This document shows positions 62,204 through 64,000 of a stretch of DNA of 64,000 nucleotides, piece after piece (position 1 is the stretch's first letter; every line of letters starts with the position of its first letter). A program made the translations under genes and the position numbers. The notes beneath the pieces were generated by a model, which was given only the letters and a program-made list of their open reading frames with translations, did no database searches and was not told the DNA's origin. Origin of the DNA: Varibaculum cambriense DSM 15806 (GTDB lineage Bacteria > Actinomycetota > Actinomycetes > Actinomycetales > Actinomycetaceae); NCBI RefSeq assembly GCF_000420065.1, contig NZ_ATUF01000003.1, positions 124,001 through 188,000 on the forward strand, in the 5' to 3' direction.

Positions 62204-64000
62204 GTGGCAAAACTTAGAGTTCATGAGTTAGCGAAAGAGCTCGGAACCACTTCGAAAATTGTGCTGCAGGCACTGAAGGACTCGGGGGAGTTCGTTAAAA
62301 GCGCGTCCTCGACAATTGAGGCTCCGGTGGCGCGGAAAATGCGAGAGCATTTTGCCAAGCTGGCGGAAGAGGTAGAAACTGCAGCCCCCAAGGTGAAAGC
62401 GGCAAAGAAGAAAGTCGCTAGTTCCGCCGCTAAAACCAAGGTAGCGAAAGCGCGGGCGACAAAGAGTACTAAATCGGCTGCCCCCAAACCGGCGGATCCA
62501 GCAGAGGTAGACACTGAGTCTACGCAGGTAAAACCCCAGGAAAAAGTGGAATCACCTGCCCCTGCTAAGACATCTGACTCTAGCGCGGCGCCTAAACCAG
62601 GGCCGAAGCCGGCGGCTAAGCCGGCCGCGAAAGCAGATAAAACGAAATCTTCAGAAAAATCGGAGCGTCCCAGTCCTAAACCTGGTAAGACGGGAGCCAA
62701 ACCCGGTCCCAAGCCAGCTCCGCGTCCGGGCGGTCCGCGTCCGGGGAATAATCCTTTTGCGTCTTCACAGGGAATGCCGCGTCCGGGCGGTCCGCGTCCG
62801 GGCAATAATCCTTTTGCATCTTCACAGGGAATGCCGCGTCCGGGCGGCAGCTCGGGGCAGCGGAAGAACGCTGGTCGGGGACGTCCGGGTCGAGGAAATC
62901 GGCGCGGTGGGAGTGCAACTCCGAATGTGATGCCCGCCCATTCTGCGACTGCTCCCATGATGGATCAGCCGGCTCCTTCGCGCGGTCAGCGCCGCGGTGG
63001 AGGCGGTCAGGGTGGTCCCGGTGGTGCGGGCGGTCCGGGTCGTCCCGGCGGTCACCGGATGAACAACCGCGGTCGCGGTGGTTTTGGCGCCACCCAAGGC
63101 GCATTCGGTCGCGGCGGATCCTCGAAAGCGAAACGTCGTAAGTCCAAACGCGCTAAACGCGCCGAGTACGAGCAACAAATGGCTCCCAAGATTGGCGGGG
63201 TGCAGGTTCCTCACGGGGATGGATCGACGCCCCTGCGCCTGCGTTCGGGAGCTTCGCTCGCGGATATGGCAGATCGGATTGACTGCGATCCCGCATCCTT
63301 GGTGACTGTACTTATGACCTTGGGTGAGATGGCTACCTCTAACCAGTCTTTGGACGAGGACACTTTGATGACGCTCGGCTCTGAGCTGGGTTATCAGGTG
63401 CAGGTAGTCTCGCCAGAGGATGAAGACCGCGAACTGCTGGAATCCTTTGACATTGACCTGAAAGAGGAAGAACAAAGCGACGAAGAGGACGCCCGGCCGC
63501 GTCCTCCGGTGGTTACGGTTATGGGTCACGTTGACCACGGTAAAACCAAGCTATTGGACGCGATTCGCGATACCGATGTGGTCGGCGGAGAGCACGGCGG
63601 AATCACTCAGCATATTGGTGCTTACCAAGTAAACATTGATATGGATGAAACTCGCCGCGCGATTACCTTCATCGACACCCCCGGTCACGAAGCGTTTACC
63701 GCTATGCGTGCGCGCGGGGCGGAAGTTACCGATATCGCGATTTTGGTGGTAGCTGCCGATGACGGGGTAATGCCCCAAACGGTGGAGGCGATTAACCATG
63801 CTCAGGCCGCCAATGTGCCGATTGTGGTAGCGGTCAACAAAGTTGATAAACCCGAGGCCAACCCGGATAAAGTCCGGGGGCAACTGACCGAATACGGTTT
63901 GGTGTCCGAGGAATACGGTGGCGACGTAATGTTCGTTGATGTCTCTGCTAAGCAGCGTAAAGGCATCCATGAATTGCTAGAGGCAGTACTGCTAACTGCA
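62204..64000 (+). CDS. infB: Translation initiation factor IF-2 (3' end outside window)
   Basis: 599 codons are present; the gene runs off the right edge. N-terminal IF2_N domain ([27 protein letters not shown]), a long Ala/Lys/Pro then Gly/Arg/Pro-rich linker (about 60-310) with two exact-frame 19-residue repeats, a second IF2_N domain ([14 protein letters not shown]) and the GTPase domain: [16 protein letters not shown] (G1), [12 protein letters not shown] (G2), [18 protein letters not shown] (G3) and [11 protein letters not shown] (G4). GTG 62204 is preceded by AAGGAG. Essential for binding initiator tRNA to the 30S subunit. Confidence 0.95.
   Translation, partial: MAKLRVHELAKELGTTSKIVLQALKDSGEFVKSASSTIEAPVARKMREHFAKLAEEVETAAPKVKAAKKKVASSAAKTKVAKARATKSTKSAAPKPADPAEVDTESTQVKPQEKVESPAPAKTSDSSAAPKPGPKPAAKPAAKADKTKSSEKSERPSPKPGKTGAKPGPKPAPRPGGPRPGNNPFASSQGMPRPGGPRPGNNPFASSQGMPRPGGSSGQRKNAGRGRPGRGNRRGGSATPNVMPAHSATAPMMDQPAPSRGQRRGGGGQGGPGGAGGPGRPGGHRMNNRGRGGFGATQGAFGRGGSSKAKRRKSKRAKRAEYEQQMAPKIGGVQVPHGDGSTPLRLRSGASLADMADRIDCDPASLVTVLMTLGEMATSNQSLDEDTLMTLGSELGYQVQVVSPEDEDRELLESFDIDLKEEEQSDEEDARPRPPVVTVMGHVDHGKTKLLDAIRDTDVVGGEHGGITQHIGAYQVNIDMDETRRAITFIDTPGHEAFTAMRARGAEVTDIAILVVAADDGVMPQTVEAINHAQAANVPIVVAVNKVDKPEANPDKVRGQLTEYGLVSEEYGGDVMFVDVSAKQRKGIHELLEAVLLTA
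62723..62836 (+). repeat. Two tandem 57-bp repeats within infB
   Basis: Copies at 62723-62779 and 62780-62836 differ at only two bases and encode the 19-residue unit [20 protein letters not shown] third copy starts (RPGG) and breaks off. In-frame length makes copy-number change tolerable. Confidence 0.85.

Noticed and set aside
62221-63538. Long open frames on the minus strand opposite infB (up to about 245 codons, Pro/Gly/Arg-rich).
   Set aside because: They mirror the biased codons of the IF-2 linker, lack ribosome sites and show no family motif.
1-64000. CRISPR arrays, insertion sequences, integrases or phage genes.
   Set aside because: No regularly spaced repeats, transposase motifs or phage structural genes were seen on either strand.

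Overview
The window looks like the chromosome of a low-to-medium GC actinobacterium. I infer this from a gene order that resembles the Mycobacterium core in several blocks: DEAD helicase / ferritin-like / DUF3107 / AdnAB; TatD / G5 protein / KsgA / IspE; tRNA-Gln / GlmU / Prs / L25 / Pth; RimP / NusA / IF-2. It also carries a PdtaS-type histidine kinase, DUF2505 and DUF3107 proteins, and many leaderless-type promoters. A member of the Actinomycetaceae (Varibaculum/Mobiluncus-like) is my best guess; this is inference, not a database result. No rRNA, CRISPR array, IS element or prophage is visible. Both ends cut through genes: a zinc permease on the left and infB on the right.

Layout. 0-1.9 kb: zinc ABC transporter operon (minus strand). 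2.1-9.4 kb: GlyRS, a YibE/F membrane protein, Dus, Dgt, DnaG. 9.4-12 kb: a small DUF1540 protein in an AT-rich patch, meso-diaminopimelate dehydrogenase, NagB. 12.1-16.5 kb: a compact, AT-richer accessory cassette of a LacI regulator, an MFS transporter, a PI-PLC-type phosphodiesterase without signal peptide and an inositol-monophosphatase-family enzyme, with its own operator, promoter and terminator. I read it as a probable inositol-phosphodiester utilisation system. 16.6-22.5 kb: glycogen phosphorylase, GH13 alpha-glucosidase, DEAD-box helicase. 22.8-31.9 kb: ferritin-like protein, DUF3107, the AdnA/AdnB helicase-nuclease pair, and an APH-fold protein whose metal-binding Asp is missing.

31.9-43.9 kb is an envelope region: a dense regulatory intergenic region with a 30-bp perfect palindrome, a small secreted/membrane-anchored protein, two PH-domain membrane proteins, a possible structured RNA, a patatin-like phospholipase, and three YhgE/Pip-family giant membrane proteins. 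44-46.2 kb: folate/thymidylate genes and an EcsC-like protein. 46.4-54.6 kb: DUF2505, PdtaS, TatD, a G5-domain muralytic protein, a KsgA-IspE single-chain fusion and an ABC-F ATPase. 54.7-64 kb: MarR regulator, tRNA-Gln, a GlmU lacking its acetyltransferase domain, Prs, L25/Ctc, Pth, a lipoprotein, RimP, NusA and IF-2.

The most notable departures from the ordinary are the inositol-phosphodiester cassette, the KsgA-IspE fusion, the truncated GlmU, the orphan palindrome with its small secreted gene, and the absence of ylxR between nusA and infB, where a terminator-like hairpin sits instead.
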